Source: Verrucomicrobiota bacterium (lineage in GTDB: Bacteria; Verrucomicrobiota; Verrucomicrobiia; Chthoniobacterales; Chthoniobacteraceae). Taken from it: 64,000 nucleotides of DNA. The translations under genes were made by a program, and so were the position numbers. The notes beneath the pieces were generated by a model. It did no database searches and was not told where the DNA came from. It worked only from the letters and a program-made list of their open reading frames with translations. Within the stretch, counting starts at the first letter, position 1; the number at the start of each line of letters is the position of its first letter. Positions 33,707 through 42,196 of the stretch are shown in pieces. The stretch spans positions 1-64,000 of the forward strand of contig QQND01000004.1 in NCBI GenBank assembly GCA_003402745.1. Direction: 5' to 3'.

Positions 33707-34966
33707 TTAGAGATTGCAGGCGAGTGTCGTGGGTGCGCAGAGGAGGGTCTTGCGGAGGAGGTTCAGAGCGGTTTGCACCACCAGGTGCTTGAAGGTCTGG
33801 CGCTCCGTGTTAAAGCGGTGCTTTTCGACGATTACGCCTCCCCCCTTGCATGCGAGTGCTATGAATACAGTACCCACTGGTTTGTCGTCTGATCCCCCGC
33901 TGGGCCCTGCAATGCCGGTGGTTGAGAGGGCATAATCGGCCCCAGCAATCCGGAGTGCATTTTGGGCGAGAGCCTCGGCCACGGCGGCGCTGACTGCGCC
34001 GTGTTCGCGTAGGAGTTGCGCAGGAACGCCAAGGTGCTGCTTTGCCGTATTTGCGTATGTCACAAAGCCGAAGCCGAAGATGGCCGAACTTCCGGGTGCG
34101 TTTGTGATTTGTGAGGCAAGGGCTCCGCCGGTGCAACTTTCTGCAGTGGAGAGTGTTTCGTTTCTGCGAGTCAGTTCCTGAACGAGCCATGTTTCCAAGC
34201 TGCGGGAATCTTCAGGTAACATCGCGTTTCCGAAAGCTTCCTTTAGAAGGGCTGCCGCAGATTCCAACTGTTTGCCGGAGCCGATGATCCGAACATCCAC
34301 TTCCCCGGGCCTTGCGCAATAACCGGGCTCAATTCCCAGGGCGATGAGCTTCTCGCCAACGGCTTCTTCGACGAGAGATTCCGGCACACCGACAACTCTC
34401 CAGGTCTGCATGCTGCGGGCGGGCCCGTCGGGTACTAGCGCCCTGAGACGCGGAACGACTTCGGTTTCGACCATCGGTTTGAGCTCCCGCGGAGGGCCAG
34501 GAAGCAGGAAAAGGTGGGGGGAGCGTTGTCCGCCCGGGAGAGGTAGCGGAGGAAAATACAGGCCGGGCGCCGTGCCGTGCGTATTGTGCAGGATCTCCGA
34601 ATGAGAGGGACGCTCTGCTTGCCGGAGGACTCTTGGGGTTAAAGGGATATTGCGAGTTTTGAGGCGTTCTTCAATAAGATGGGCGATGGAGTTGTCTGTT
34701 TCCATGTCGAGACCGAGAAGTTCCGCGGCGACATCCCGAGTGACATCATCGGTGGTGGGTCCGAGGCCGCCGGTGACGATGACGATGTCCGCCCGCCCGA
34801 AGGTTTCGCTTAGCGCTTTGCGGATGGGCGGGCCGTCAGGAACTGTGACCTGCAGTTCGATGGTGAGGCCGACTGGCCAGAGAGCCTCTGCAAGGTAATG
34901 CAGGTGGGTGTTTACCACCTGGCCAAGCAAGAGTTCTGAACCTGTGTTGATCAATTCGACGCGCAT
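33707..34966 (-). CDS. cinA: CinA-family protein (MoCF domain + nicotinamide-nucleotide amidase domain)
   Basis: This is a 419-residue two-domain CinA. The N-terminal molybdopterin-binding-like domain has INTGSELLLGQVVNTH and VTGGLGPTTDDVTRDVA. The C-terminal amidase domain (about 255-410) has STAESCTGGALASQITNAPG, YANTAKQHLGVP and TTGIAGPSGGSDDKPVGTVF. It recycles nicotinamide mononucleotide to the deamidated form and hydrolyses ADP-ribose in characterised members. It is a single gene, divergent from a ThuA-domain gene. Confidence 0.95.
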   Translation of the reverse strand: MRVELINTGSELLLGQVVNTHLHYLAEALWPVGLTIELQVTVPDGPPIRKALSETFGRADIVIVTGGLGPTTDDVTRDVAAELLGLDMETDNSIAHLIEERLKTRNIPLTPRVLRQAERPSHSEILHNTHGTAPGLYFPPLPLPGGQRSPHLFLLPGPPRELKPMVETEVVPRLRALVPDGPARSMQTWRVVGVPESLVEEAVGEKLIALGIEPGYCARPGEVDVRIIGSGKQLESAAALLKEAFGNAMLPEDSRSLETWLVQELTRRNETLSTAESCTGGALASQITNAPGSSAIFGFGFVTYANTAKQHLGVPAQLLREHGAVSAAVAEALAQNALRIAGADYALSTTGIAGPSGGSDDKPVGTVFIALACKGGGVIVEKHRFNTERQTFKHLVVQTALNLLRKTLLCAPTTLACNL

Positions 34967-35111
34967 GAAATAAAGGGTTTGGCCGTGGGGTCTGTCTTGA
35001 GACTACACGGGTGGGCTCTGTGCGCCAGCAGGAGGCGGGCGAAAAATTCTCCATTTTAAAGAGGCGGGACTTTTCATTTTTGCCCGTCGCTGTTTGAAAG
35101 GTGTACTTCAT

Positions 35112-36002
35112 ATGAAAACCCCAGTTCACGCGCTTGTTTCTTTAGTTGGTATGTTTGGTTTTGTCTCCTTGGGTTTCGAGGGGTATGCGGCAGAGGCCAA
35201 GCCTCTGCGCGTGTTGATTATTGATGGTCAAAATAACCACAATTGGAAAAGCACAACTCCCGTGCTTGTCGACGCGCTTTCCCAGAGCGGGCGCTTTACG
35301 GTGGAGGTAAGCACTGCGCCGCCCAAGGGGCAACCGAAGGAGGCTTGGTCGACGTGGAGTCCTGATTTTGCAGGTTTTGCGGCGATCGTAAGCAACTACA
35401 ATGGGGAACTTTGGCCTGAGCCAGTGCAGCGCGCGTTCGAAACCTATGTATCCAGTGGCGGCGGTTTTGTTTGTGTCCATGCTGCGAACAATTCGTTCCC
35501 GGAGTGGCTCGAATACAACAAAATGATTGGGCTGGGAGGCTGGGGTGGACGCAATGAGAAAAACGGTCCTTTTGTGTATCGTAAGGGGGGAGAATTGGTG
35601 CGCGACACTAGCCCTGGCAGTGGGGGCGGCCACGGTCCTCAGCACGAATTCACTGTGGAAGTGCTTGATAGCGAGCATCCAATTACAAAGGGTCTCCCGC
35701 TCAAGTGGAAACACACTGCTGACGAATTGTACCACGCGCTTCGTGGCCCCGGGGAAAATCTCAAGCTTTTGGGTGTGGCGCACAGTCCCGTGACGCAGCG
35801 CGACGAACCCATGCTGCTCACGCTCTCCTACGGGAAGGGGCGCGTCTTCCACACGCCAATGGGGCATTCGGATGTTTCGATGAAATGTGCGGGGTTTCAG
35901 ACGGTGCTTGAGCGTGGCACGGAATGGGCCGCCTCCGGTGCGGTTACGCTGTTGGTGCCTGCGGATTTTCCGACGGAAGAGGCGGTCGCGCCGCGCAAAT
36001 AG
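35112..36002 (+). CDS. Exported ThuA-domain protein
   Basis: The protein has 296 residues from MKTPVHALVSLVGMFGF, with GAAAGGTG 9 bases upstream and a signal peptide ending near YAAEAK. ThuA blocks: LRVLIIDGQNNHNWKSTTP, FAAIVSNYNGELWPEPVQ, GGGFVCVHAANNSFPEW, HPITKGLP, ADELYHALRG and GKGRVFHTPMGHSD. The fold is a class I glutamine-amidotransferase-like domain without the catalytic Cys. In PVC bacteria these accompany secreted sugar-oxidising proteins. Recent work links ThuA proteins to keto-sugar chemistry; this protein's substrate is unknown. A second ThuA protein is at 46788-47615. Confidence 0.9.
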   Translation: MKTPVHALVSLVGMFGFVSLGFEGYAAEAKPLRVLIIDGQNNHNWKSTTPVLVDALSQSGRFTVEVSTAPPKGQPKEAWSTWSPDFAGFAAIVSNYNGELWPEPVQRAFETYVSSGGGFVCVHAANNSFPEWLEYNKMIGLGGWGGRNEKNGPFVYRKGGELVRDTSPGSGGGHGPQHEFTVEVLDSEHPITKGLPLKWKHTADELYHALRGPGENLKLLGVAHSPVTQRDEPMLLTLSYGKGRVFHTPMGHSDVSMKCAGFQTVLERGTEWAASGAVTLLVPADFPTEEAVAPRK

Positions 36003-36064
36003 CCGCTTGGGGCTGGCCCGTTTGTGGCGTTTTATAGACGTACATTTTTCAACCCCTTTTTACC

Positions 36065-36664
36065 ATGGTGGAAGCAATTGTTTTTGACATCGGTAACGTA
36101 CTGCTGCGCTTTGATTTCAATCTCGCGATCAAACGCATTGCGCCGCTGTGCGTTGTGTCGCCCGCGCGGATCGTGGAACTGCTAGAACCGTTGAAGGTGG
36201 AGCTCGAGTGCGGACGTTTGCTGGGGGACGCTTTTGTGAGCAAGGCCGCTGAGAGTATTGGTTTTTCAGGAGATCTGCGCGAATTGCGTGCTGCATGGCA
36301 GGAGATTTTCGAACCGATTGAGGCCAGTCACCAGTTGGTTGCCCGCTTGAGGGGGAAGGTTCCGCTCTATCTGCTCTCGAACACAAACGATCTTCATGCG
36401 GAGTATTTTCTAGAGAAATACGCCGTATTTGAGAGTTTCGACGGGGCGGTGTTTTCTCATCAAGCGGGGATGATGAAACCAGATGCCGCAATTTATGAGC
36501 ACGCGGTGCACCAGTTTGCGCTGAACCCGAAGACAACGTTGTTCATCGACGACCTGCTCCCGAATGTGCAGGCTGCAGCCAGCCTTGGATGGCAGGTCCA
36601 CCACTATGAGGCGCGAAAACATGAGGACCTGCTTTTTCAGTGTGGAGGGCTCGGACTGAAGTAG
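36065..36664 (+). CDS. HAD-superfamily hydrolase (YihX-like)
   Basis: The 199-residue protein has HAD motif I as VFDIGNVLLRFD (DxGxV, as in the YihX branch), motif II YLLSNTNDLH, motif III Lys in SHQAGMMKPDAAIYEHA and motif IV TLFIDDLLPNV. YihX-like proteins are phosphatases of sugar phosphates such as glucose-1-phosphate; that is compatible with the glucan phosphorylase in this window but not proved. It lies 85 bases ahead of sppA on the same strand. Confidence 0.88.
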   Translation: MVEAIVFDIGNVLLRFDFNLAIKRIAPLCVVSPARIVELLEPLKVELECGRLLGDAFVSKAAESIGFSGDLRELRAAWQEIFEPIEASHQLVARLRGKVPLYLLSNTNDLHAEYFLEKYAVFESFDGAVFSHQAGMMKPDAAIYEHAVHQFALNPKTTLFIDDLLPNVQAAASLGWQVHHYEARKHEDLLFQCGGLGLK

Positions 36665-36737
36665 GCAGGACGTTTTCTTCGACTGATTTTTCCACAATGT
36701 CGCCCGGTTGCAGGAAGAGCTTGCCGCCTTGTGAGTT

Positions 36738-36747
36738 GTTGCGCAAC
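36738..36747. promoter_or_regulatory. Perfect 10-base palindrome directly upstream of sppA start
   Basis: GTTGCGCAAC is a perfect palindrome that ends two bases before the sppA ATG. It could be a protein-binding site or an RNA feature masking the start. No second copy was noticed nearby, so chance is not excluded. Confidence 0.25.
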
Positions 36748-36749
36748 CT

Positions 36750-37775
36750 ATGCGCCCTATGAGTCAGAAACGATCCGGATGCCTGACTGCGGTTCTTGTA
36801 GTCGCATTTTTGGTGAGCATCATTCTCAACGTCTCCTTCCTTGCTGGCCGATCCAGTAGGATCGTACGCTCCTCGATGCAAACAACTCCAGGTGCGCCTT
36901 TTGGAGAGGAAATAATGGTGCCTGCTTCTGGCGAGGAAACAGGGAAACGCATCGCTGTTGTTGCCCTGCGCGGAGTCATCAGTTCAGCAGAGCCCGGTCA
37001 GGTTAACGAAACAGCACTCGATGATCTTCTTGCAGAACTCAAGCAGGCGCGCGAAGACCGCTCAGTCGGAGCTGTTTTGCTGAGGATCGATTCCCCGGGA
37101 GGGGAGGTCACGGCCTCGGATATCTTGTATCGGGAAGTTTTAAAAACACGGGCGGTAAAACCCGTCGTGGTGAGCATGGACTCTGTCGCAGCCTCGGGTG
37201 GATATTACGTGGCATGCGCGGGAAGCCACATTTTTGCGCATGAGACGAGCATCACTGCCTCCATCGGTGTGATCATGCAGAGTGTGAACTACCAGAACCT
37301 CCTTGGAAAAGTTGGGGTGGAGGTTAATACCTTCAAGAGTGGCGCTTTTAAAGACATGCTCAATGGGGCGCGTGAGTTAACCGAGGCCGAGCGCGAGTAC
37401 GTGCAGGGATTGATCGACCAGTCCTACGGCCGCTTTGTGGGAATCGTTGCCACTGAGCGGCATTTGGAGGAGTCCGCCCTGCGCGCGGGAGTAGCTGATG
37501 GACGGATTGTCTCCGGGGTAGATGCGCTTCGGGAAAAGCTGGTCGACGAGATTGGTGGTTTTGACGAGGCCTTGGAAAAGGCTCGTGAGTTGGCCAAGGC
37601 CCCCGGGGCGGCCGCGATACGGTACTCCGCTCCGATGGCATTTGGCCGCCTTGTACGCCTGCTGAGCGAGGCCCCGGCGAAGGGGGGCAAGGTGCAGGTG
37701 GAACTGGGGGGTAAACTTTCTTCAAACCTTCAGAGTGGCCGGCTCTACTTTTTAAGCCCCGTACTTGCCCCTTAG
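36750..37775 (+). CDS. sppA: Signal peptide peptidase SppA (short type)
   Basis: The 341-residue protein has one N-terminal membrane anchor (CLTAVLVVAFLVSIILNVSF) and an S49 peptidase domain. The nucleophile Ser is in MDSVAASGGYYVACAG (about residue 150), the general-base Lys in VEVNTFKSGAFKDML (about 202), and RIDSPGGEVTASD precedes them. It cuts remnant signal peptides within the membrane/periplasm. It is the short single-repeat form found in Gram-positives and many other phyla. It starts a compact plus-strand series with CPBP, thiL, tsaE and tsaB. Confidence 0.94.
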   Translation: MRPMSQKRSGCLTAVLVVAFLVSIILNVSFLAGRSSRIVRSSMQTTPGAPFGEEIMVPASGEETGKRIAVVALRGVISSAEPGQVNETALDDLLAELKQAREDRSVGAVLLRIDSPGGEVTASDILYREVLKTRAVKPVVVSMDSVAASGGYYVACAGSHIFAHETSITASIGVIMQSVNYQNLLGKVGVEVNTFKSGAFKDMLNGARELTEAEREYVQGLIDQSYGRFVGIVATERHLEESALRAGVADGRIVSGVDALREKLVDEIGGFDEALEKARELAKAPGAAAIRYSAPMAFGRLVRLLSEAPAKGGKVQVELGGKLSSNLQSGRLYFLSPVLAP

Positions 37776-37804
37776 GCTGACCGGGGCGTTTCTCCTTCAT
37801 TTTT

Positions 37805-38623
37805 GTGGAGACTATTTCGCCGATTTTTTTGCAGATCCTCCTGGCAGTGCCAATTATAGGCGGCGGCGCTTATTATTTCGCACAGGCTAGGCAGTTGTCG
37901 GTGCGCGGGAGTCGGTTGGAGATCGGTCATTTTGGACTTCCCGACTTGTTCATGGGAACTGCTTTGGCTTTGTATTTTGGGTTGAGCGGGCTGCAAATTT
38001 TGCTCAAGGGGGATACGGCGCCGGAGCTCAGAGTCGAGCATGTACGCTCAAATTTCGGGTTCATGCTGGTTGTTTTGGTGGCGGTGCTCCTGTTCGTGTC
38101 TACGCGCCGGATTCCCTTGGCGAAGGCTTTCAACCTGGGGTTGGAGGACCTCGCCTGGGTGCCTTTGCGGTCCGCACTTGCCCTAGGGACGGCCTTGCCA
38201 CCTATTTGGGGGATTGGTTTTCTTTGGGAGCGCTATTTGCAGAATTCCAACCCGGAGCAGGCTTTGGTTGCCTTGTTTCGTTCGTCCGCGGAATCGGGTG
38301 ATTGGAGCTCGGTTTGGTTGGTGGTGTTGTCCGCCTTCTTGCAGGCGCCGGTTGTGGAGGAGGTGCTTTTTAGGGGGTACTTTTATGTCACACTCAAACG
38401 ATATTTGGGCGCCTTTGGGGCGGCTTTTTTGGTGAGTGCACTGTTCGCCGTTTGTCATGGGAATGTGCGAGTCATTCCTGGGCTTTTTATCCTCTCAATC
38501 TGCGAGATTATTACGCTGGAACGGTTTGGATCCCTTTGGGTGTGCATATGCATGCATGCCTGTTTTAACGGACTCAGTCTGCTTCTGCTCTACATGGAGT
38601 CTCAGGGATGGCTGCCTCATTGA
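37805..38623 (+). CDS. CPBP-family intramembrane metalloprotease
   Basis: This 272-residue polytopic membrane protein is read from GTG at 37805. The Abi/CAAX-protease motifs are complete near the C-terminus: EEVLFRGYFYVTLKR (motif 1, about residue 182), FAVCHGN (motif 2) and HACFNGLSL (motif 3). Members cleave membrane-anchored substrates or serve immunity roles in bacteriocin loci; no bacteriocin genes are nearby, so a housekeeping role is likelier. It begins 29 bases after sppA and overlaps thiL by 16 bases. The start codon has no good ribosome site, so it may depend on translation of sppA. Confidence 0.9.
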   Translation: METISPIFLQILLAVPIIGGGAYYFAQARQLSVRGSRLEIGHFGLPDLFMGTALALYFGLSGLQILLKGDTAPELRVEHVRSNFGFMLVVLVAVLLFVSTRRIPLAKAFNLGLEDLAWVPLRSALALGTALPPIWGIGFLWERYLQNSNPEQALVALFRSSAESGDWSSVWLVVLSAFLQAPVVEEVLFRGYFYVTLKRYLGAFGAAFLVSALFAVCHGNVRVIPGLFILSICEIITLERFGSLWVCICMHACFNGLSLLLLYMESQGWLPH

Positions 38624-39525
38624 CTCTTTCCGACTTGGGGGAGGACGCCGTGGTCAGGGCGCTCACCGCACTTTTACCTGAAGCCGTCCAGAGCGTGCCG
38701 CTCGGTCCTGGGGACGATTGCGCCGCCGTTGCGATTGCTGGCAGTGACGAGGTGGAGTTATTGAAGGCCGACTCGGTGGTGGAGGGGGTACATTTTCTCG
38801 CCGGGGAGGATATGCGGCGGGTTGGATGGAAGGCTCTGTGCAGGGCCATCAGTGATATCGCTGCAATGGGCGGGCTCCCGCTGCATGCGTTGGTGACGAT
38901 CGCTGCCGCGCCATCGATGCAGATGCTCGATCTCCTCGCATTTTACGAAGGGATTACGAAGGCAGCAGCTTCTCATGGCATTTCCATTGTAGGTGGGGAA
39001 ACCGGGAAGACCACGGGGCCACTGGTCTGTAGCATCTTTCTGACGGGAAAGGTTCGCGCATCAGAGTGCGTGACTCGAGGCGGAGGAAGGCCCGGAGATG
39101 TTTTGTTTGTGACTGGGCTTTTTGGCGGCTCGCTGGCGAGCGGAAGGCACCTGGATTTCAAGCCGCGGCTGGAGGAAGGCCGCTGGCTTGCGACGCACCA
39201 CTTTCGCTCGGCAATGATGGATGTTTCCGACGGGCTTGCTGCCGATCTTCCGCGCCTCGCCTTGGCGAGCAAGTGCGGGGTGAGTCTCGCTCCTGAAAGG
39301 CTGCCGCGACATGCGGGCTGCTCGGTGGAGGAGGCGCTTTGTGAGGGCGAGGATTTTGAATTGTTGCTGGCGGTTCCTGCGCAAAAAGTGGAGGGTTTGA
39401 AGCGGGATTGGAGAAGGGCGTTTCCGCTGGTGTGTCTCACCGATATTGGAAGTTTGACTGAGGCGGACAAGGGGTGCACTCCATCCGGGATTTTTACAAA
39501 AGGTGGATACGATCATTTCCAATAG
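38608..39525 (+). CDS. thiL: Thiamine-monophosphate kinase
   Basis: The 305-residue protein has the ThiL/AIR-synthetase fold: VPLGPGDDCAAVAIAG, LLKADSVVEGVHFL, RAISDIAAMGGLPLHALVTIA (the DIAAMG motif), GGETGKTTGPLVCSIFLTG and MMDVSDGLAADLPRLA, ending GEDFELLLAVP. It phosphorylates thiamine monophosphate to thiamine diphosphate. It overlaps both neighbours (16 bases with CPBP, 23 with tsaE), showing tight coupling. Confidence 0.96.
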   Translation: MAASLTLSDLGEDAVVRALTALLPEAVQSVPLGPGDDCAAVAIAGSDEVELLKADSVVEGVHFLAGEDMRRVGWKALCRAISDIAAMGGLPLHALVTIAAAPSMQMLDLLAFYEGITKAAASHGISIVGGETGKTTGPLVCSIFLTGKVRASECVTRGGGRPGDVLFVTGLFGGSLASGRHLDFKPRLEEGRWLATHHFRSAMMDVSDGLAADLPRLALASKCGVSLAPERLPRHAGCSVEEALCEGEDFELLLAVPAQKVEGLKRDWRRAFPLVCLTDIGSLTEADKGCTPSGIFTKGGYDHFQ

Positions 39526-39919
39526 TCCAGAGGACACTATCGCCGCGGGAAGGGCTCTGGCTGCGCGCCTGCGAGCAGGTGATGTGGTTGCGTTGTCTGG
39601 TGATTTGGGCGCGGGCAAGACACATTTCGCCAAGGGGGTTGTGGCTGAATTGGGTGGGGATCCAAGCGGGGTAACCAGCCCGACATTTACCCTAGTGCAC
39701 GAATATCGGGAGGGCAGTCTGCCCGTGTTCCACTTTGACTTTTACCGTCTCGAGCAGGCGCGTGAACTTCGGGGGATTGGCTGGGAGGATTATCTTCAAG
39801 AAGACGGCATTTTGCTTGTGGAGTGGGCGGACCGCTTTCCTGAGGCTTTTCCGCCAAACACGATTCATGTTCGCTTTTTAATTGGAGAGGGTTTCCAGCG
39901 GGTGCTGGAGGTATTATGA
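39503..39919 (+). CDS. tsaE: tRNA t6A37 modification ATPase TsaE
   Basis: The 138-residue protein has a P-loop (GDLGAGKTHFAKGV, about residue 36) and the family block GVTSPTFTLVHEYR, followed by VFHFDFYRLE and ILLVEWADRFPE. It starts with GTG inside the end of thiL, with AAAGG upstream. TsaE is the ATPase that resets the TsaB-TsaD complex making threonylcarbamoyladenosine on tRNAs. It overlaps tsaB as ATGA. Confidence 0.95.
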   Translation: MDTIISNSPEDTIAAGRALAARLRAGDVVALSGDLGAGKTHFAKGVVAELGGDPSGVTSPTFTLVHEYREGSLPVFHFDFYRLEQARELRGIGWEDYLQEDGILLVEWADRFPEAFPPNTIHVRFLIGEGFQRVLEVL

Positions 39920-40527
39920 AAACACTTTTGGCACTCGAGGCATCTTCAGATTTTGCGTCTGTGGCGCTTTGGGGGGATGGAAAAATTATTGCGAGCCGGG
40001 AGTTTGCCTCAAAGCGTTCTTTATCCGCGGATTTATTCCCGGTTCTTGCCTCGCTGCTGGACGGTGTTTTGGGTGTGGAGACGATTGTTGTGGGGCTTGG
40101 CCCGGGCTCTTATGCCGGCGTGAGAATAACCATTGCAGCGGCGCTTGGCCTGCAGAGCGTGTGGGGATGCAGGATGGTGGGGATTCCCAGTGTGGCTGCG
40201 CTTGGTTCGTTGCATGGAAGCTACCAGGCAATTGGTGACGCGCGAAGGGGGACCTGGTATTATGCTCAGGTGCGCGATGGACTGTGCGTGGAAGGGCCGC
40301 TGCTTTTGGAATCGGCTGAACATCTGAGGCTCGCGATTTCACGGGGGGCGGGGCCGGTACGCTGCTCTGAAGCAGTTGCCTCAGAATGGAATGCAGAGAG
40401 GTTTCTGCCGCAGGCTGCGCTTCTTGCGGATTTGGCGGCGCTCGGCCGTGGAATTCTTCAGCAGACCGACCTCGAGCCTCTTTATCTTCGCGCGCCGCAC
40501 ATCACGGTGGCGGTGCCGAAGTCATAG
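39916..40527 (+). CDS. tsaB: tRNA t6A37 modification protein TsaB
   Basis: The 203-residue protein has the ASKHA-type opening LLALEASSDFASVALW and the TsaB signature VVGLGPGSYAGVRITIAAALGL, plus GIPSVAAL. It is the non-catalytic partner of TsaD. It overlaps tsaE by 4 bases. The C-terminus (LEPLYLRAPHIT) is complete. tsaD itself is not in the window. Confidence 0.94.
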   Translation: MKTLLALEASSDFASVALWGDGKIIASREFASKRSLSADLFPVLASLLDGVLGVETIVVGLGPGSYAGVRITIAAALGLQSVWGCRMVGIPSVAALGSLHGSYQAIGDARRGTWYYAQVRDGLCVEGPLLLESAEHLRLAISRGAGPVRCSEAVASEWNAERFLPQAALLADLAALGRGILQQTDLEPLYLRAPHITVAVPKS

Positions 40528-40536
40528 GCCGAGGAG

Positions 40537-40556
40537 GAAGGGTTCATGCACCCTTC
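40537..40556. terminator. Hairpin between convergent tsaB and pyrophosphatase genes
   Basis: GAAGGGT pairs perfectly with ACCCTTC across a six-base loop. It overlaps the last codons of the minus-strand pyrophosphatase gene. There is no T-run, so it is a weak terminator or a block to convergent transcription. Confidence 0.35.
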
Positions 40557-42196
40557 ATGCGTGTGACACACTTCAGCAGATAGGGGAGGAGTTGTTTTTT
40601 GCGCGAAACAACACCGGTGAGTTCCCAGATATGGTGATTTTTTTGCGGGTAGTCGATGCTCGCGAGGAAGGCTGGTTCGCCACGCACTAAAAGAAGAGAG
40701 GTCTGTTCATTGATGTCAGTGACAAGCAGCGCTGAGAACAGCAGGTGGGCTGCGGCGCGCTGTTTTTCAAGTTCCTCCAGAAGTGCATCCTGCTTGGGTT
40801 CAAAGTTTGCGAAGGAGAGTTCTTCAATTTGGGCGACACTGAAACGGTAGCCATTTTCTTTGTATACCTTGGAATCCGCGCCCACTGCCTGTGCCGCAGT
40901 CATGGTTAAGAGGGGCGAGCCGACGGCGAAAATTTCGGTTGCGAGTTCGTTAGGGTCAACGCCTGCCACTTTGGCAAGCTCCGTGAGGAGATGTTTGTCC
41001 GTAGTTGTGGTTGTGGGTGAGCTCAGATTGAGGGTGTCTGAAATGAGGCCGGACATGAGGAGCCCTGCTATGGCTTTCGGGATAGGAATGCCTGCATTGT
41101 TGAAGCACATCGTCACGATGCTGCTGGTGGAGCCAACGGGGTTGTTCCAAAACAAAATGGGGGTGTGACTGGAAAAGCCGCCGAGTTTGTGGTGGTCGAG
41201 AATCTCAACGATGGGGATTTCAGCCGCGCCTCGGACCGCTTGCGTGAGTTCGTTGTGGTCGACTAAGATGAGTTGCCTGGGAACAGGTTTGATAAAGTCG
41301 GACTTCGAGAGGATGCCTACCAGCCTGCCTTCGTCATCCAAGACCGGAAAGACAAACTGACCGCTTTGTGCGGCAACTTGTCTGGCCTCCTCCAACGGAG
41401 TTTCGCAGTGAAAAGACGCGTATTCCGTCTGGACCATACTTTCCACGCGCACAGCGCCGCGTGCGAGGAGGACTGTGGAGGCGGTGTCGTGGGGAGAGGA
41501 GATCAGCGTGATTCCTGCGGCATGGGCTGCCGCTTTGATGTAGTCGGGCACTTCCAATCCGCCGGTCACAATAATGGCGTGTACGTTTTCGTCGATTGCC
41601 AGAAGTTGGACATGCGGCCTGTCTCCGACGAAAAGAATCACCTGCTTGTCTTTGTAGCGGCGCAAACGCGGAATGAAGCTGTCCTGCGCCATCGCGCACA
41701 CCATTAAAAGACTTTCGGAGGGTTCCGAGCTGAGTTGTCCGGTCACGAGTTCGCCGCCAAAGGTCGCAACAATGTCCTGAAGGGAGGCGGTGACCATACG
41801 GGCGGAATTTGCCTCATCGCGGGAGGGAAACAAGTGGTGAGTAATCTTGAAAGCGCTCAGTAGTCCGAGACAGCGGTTCCCGCCGTCAACGACGGGGAGG
41901 CCGCGCAGGCCCTTTTGGTCGATGAGTTGAATGGCGTCGTAAACCGGAGAGTCGTTTCTGACGCAAATGACTTTTGGTTGCATGACGTCACGCACGACAG
42001 GAGAGAGGTCTGTGACGAGCATTGGTGCGGCGACACCAAATTTTTTGAGAACATAATCAATGCGCTCGTTGGTGTTGCCGCAACGTGCCGCCACCACGTC
42101 CGTGAAGCCGGCGAGCTTTTTGTATTCCGCATAAGCGATTGCAGAACAGATCGAATCCATGTCTGGATTGCGGTGGCCGATGACGATGGTTTGCAT
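40544..42196 (-). CDS. ppaC: Family II (Mn-dependent) inorganic pyrophosphatase with CBS and DRTGG regulatory insert
   Basis: This is a 550-residue DHH-family pyrophosphatase. The N-terminal metal site is VIGHRNPDMDSICSAIAYAE, and the DHH motif is in VEILDHHKLGGFSSH (about residue 335). Between them lie a CBS domain (RNDSPVYDAIQLIDQKGLRG), a DRTGG-like domain (about 120-240) and a second CBS (FHCETPLEEARQVAAQSG). The C-terminal DHHA2 part follows. In characterised CBS-pyrophosphatases adenine nucleotides bound to the CBS pair tune activity, so this enzyme is probably energy-sensing. It hydrolyses cytosolic pyrophosphate. It is convergent with tsaB. Confidence 0.94.
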   Translation of the reverse strand: MQTIVIGHRNPDMDSICSAIAYAEYKKLAGFTDVVAARCGNTNERIDYVLKKFGVAAPMLVTDLSPVVRDVMQPKVICVRNDSPVYDAIQLIDQKGLRGLPVVDGGNRCLGLLSAFKITHHLFPSRDEANSARMVTASLQDIVATFGGELVTGQLSSEPSESLLMVCAMAQDSFIPRLRRYKDKQVILFVGDRPHVQLLAIDENVHAIIVTGGLEVPDYIKAAAHAAGITLISSPHDTASTVLLARGAVRVESMVQTEYASFHCETPLEEARQVAAQSGQFVFPVLDDEGRLVGILSKSDFIKPVPRQLILVDHNELTQAVRGAAEIPIVEILDHHKLGGFSSHTPILFWNNPVGSTSSIVTMCFNNAGIPIPKAIAGLLMSGLISDTLNLSSPTTTTTDKHLLTELAKVAGVDPNELATEIFAVGSPLLTMTAAQAVGADSKVYKENGYRFSVAQIEELSFANFEPKQDALLEELEKQRAAAHLLFSALLVTDINEQTSLLLVRGEPAFLASIDYPQKNHHIWELTGVVSRKKQLLPYLLKCVTRMKGA

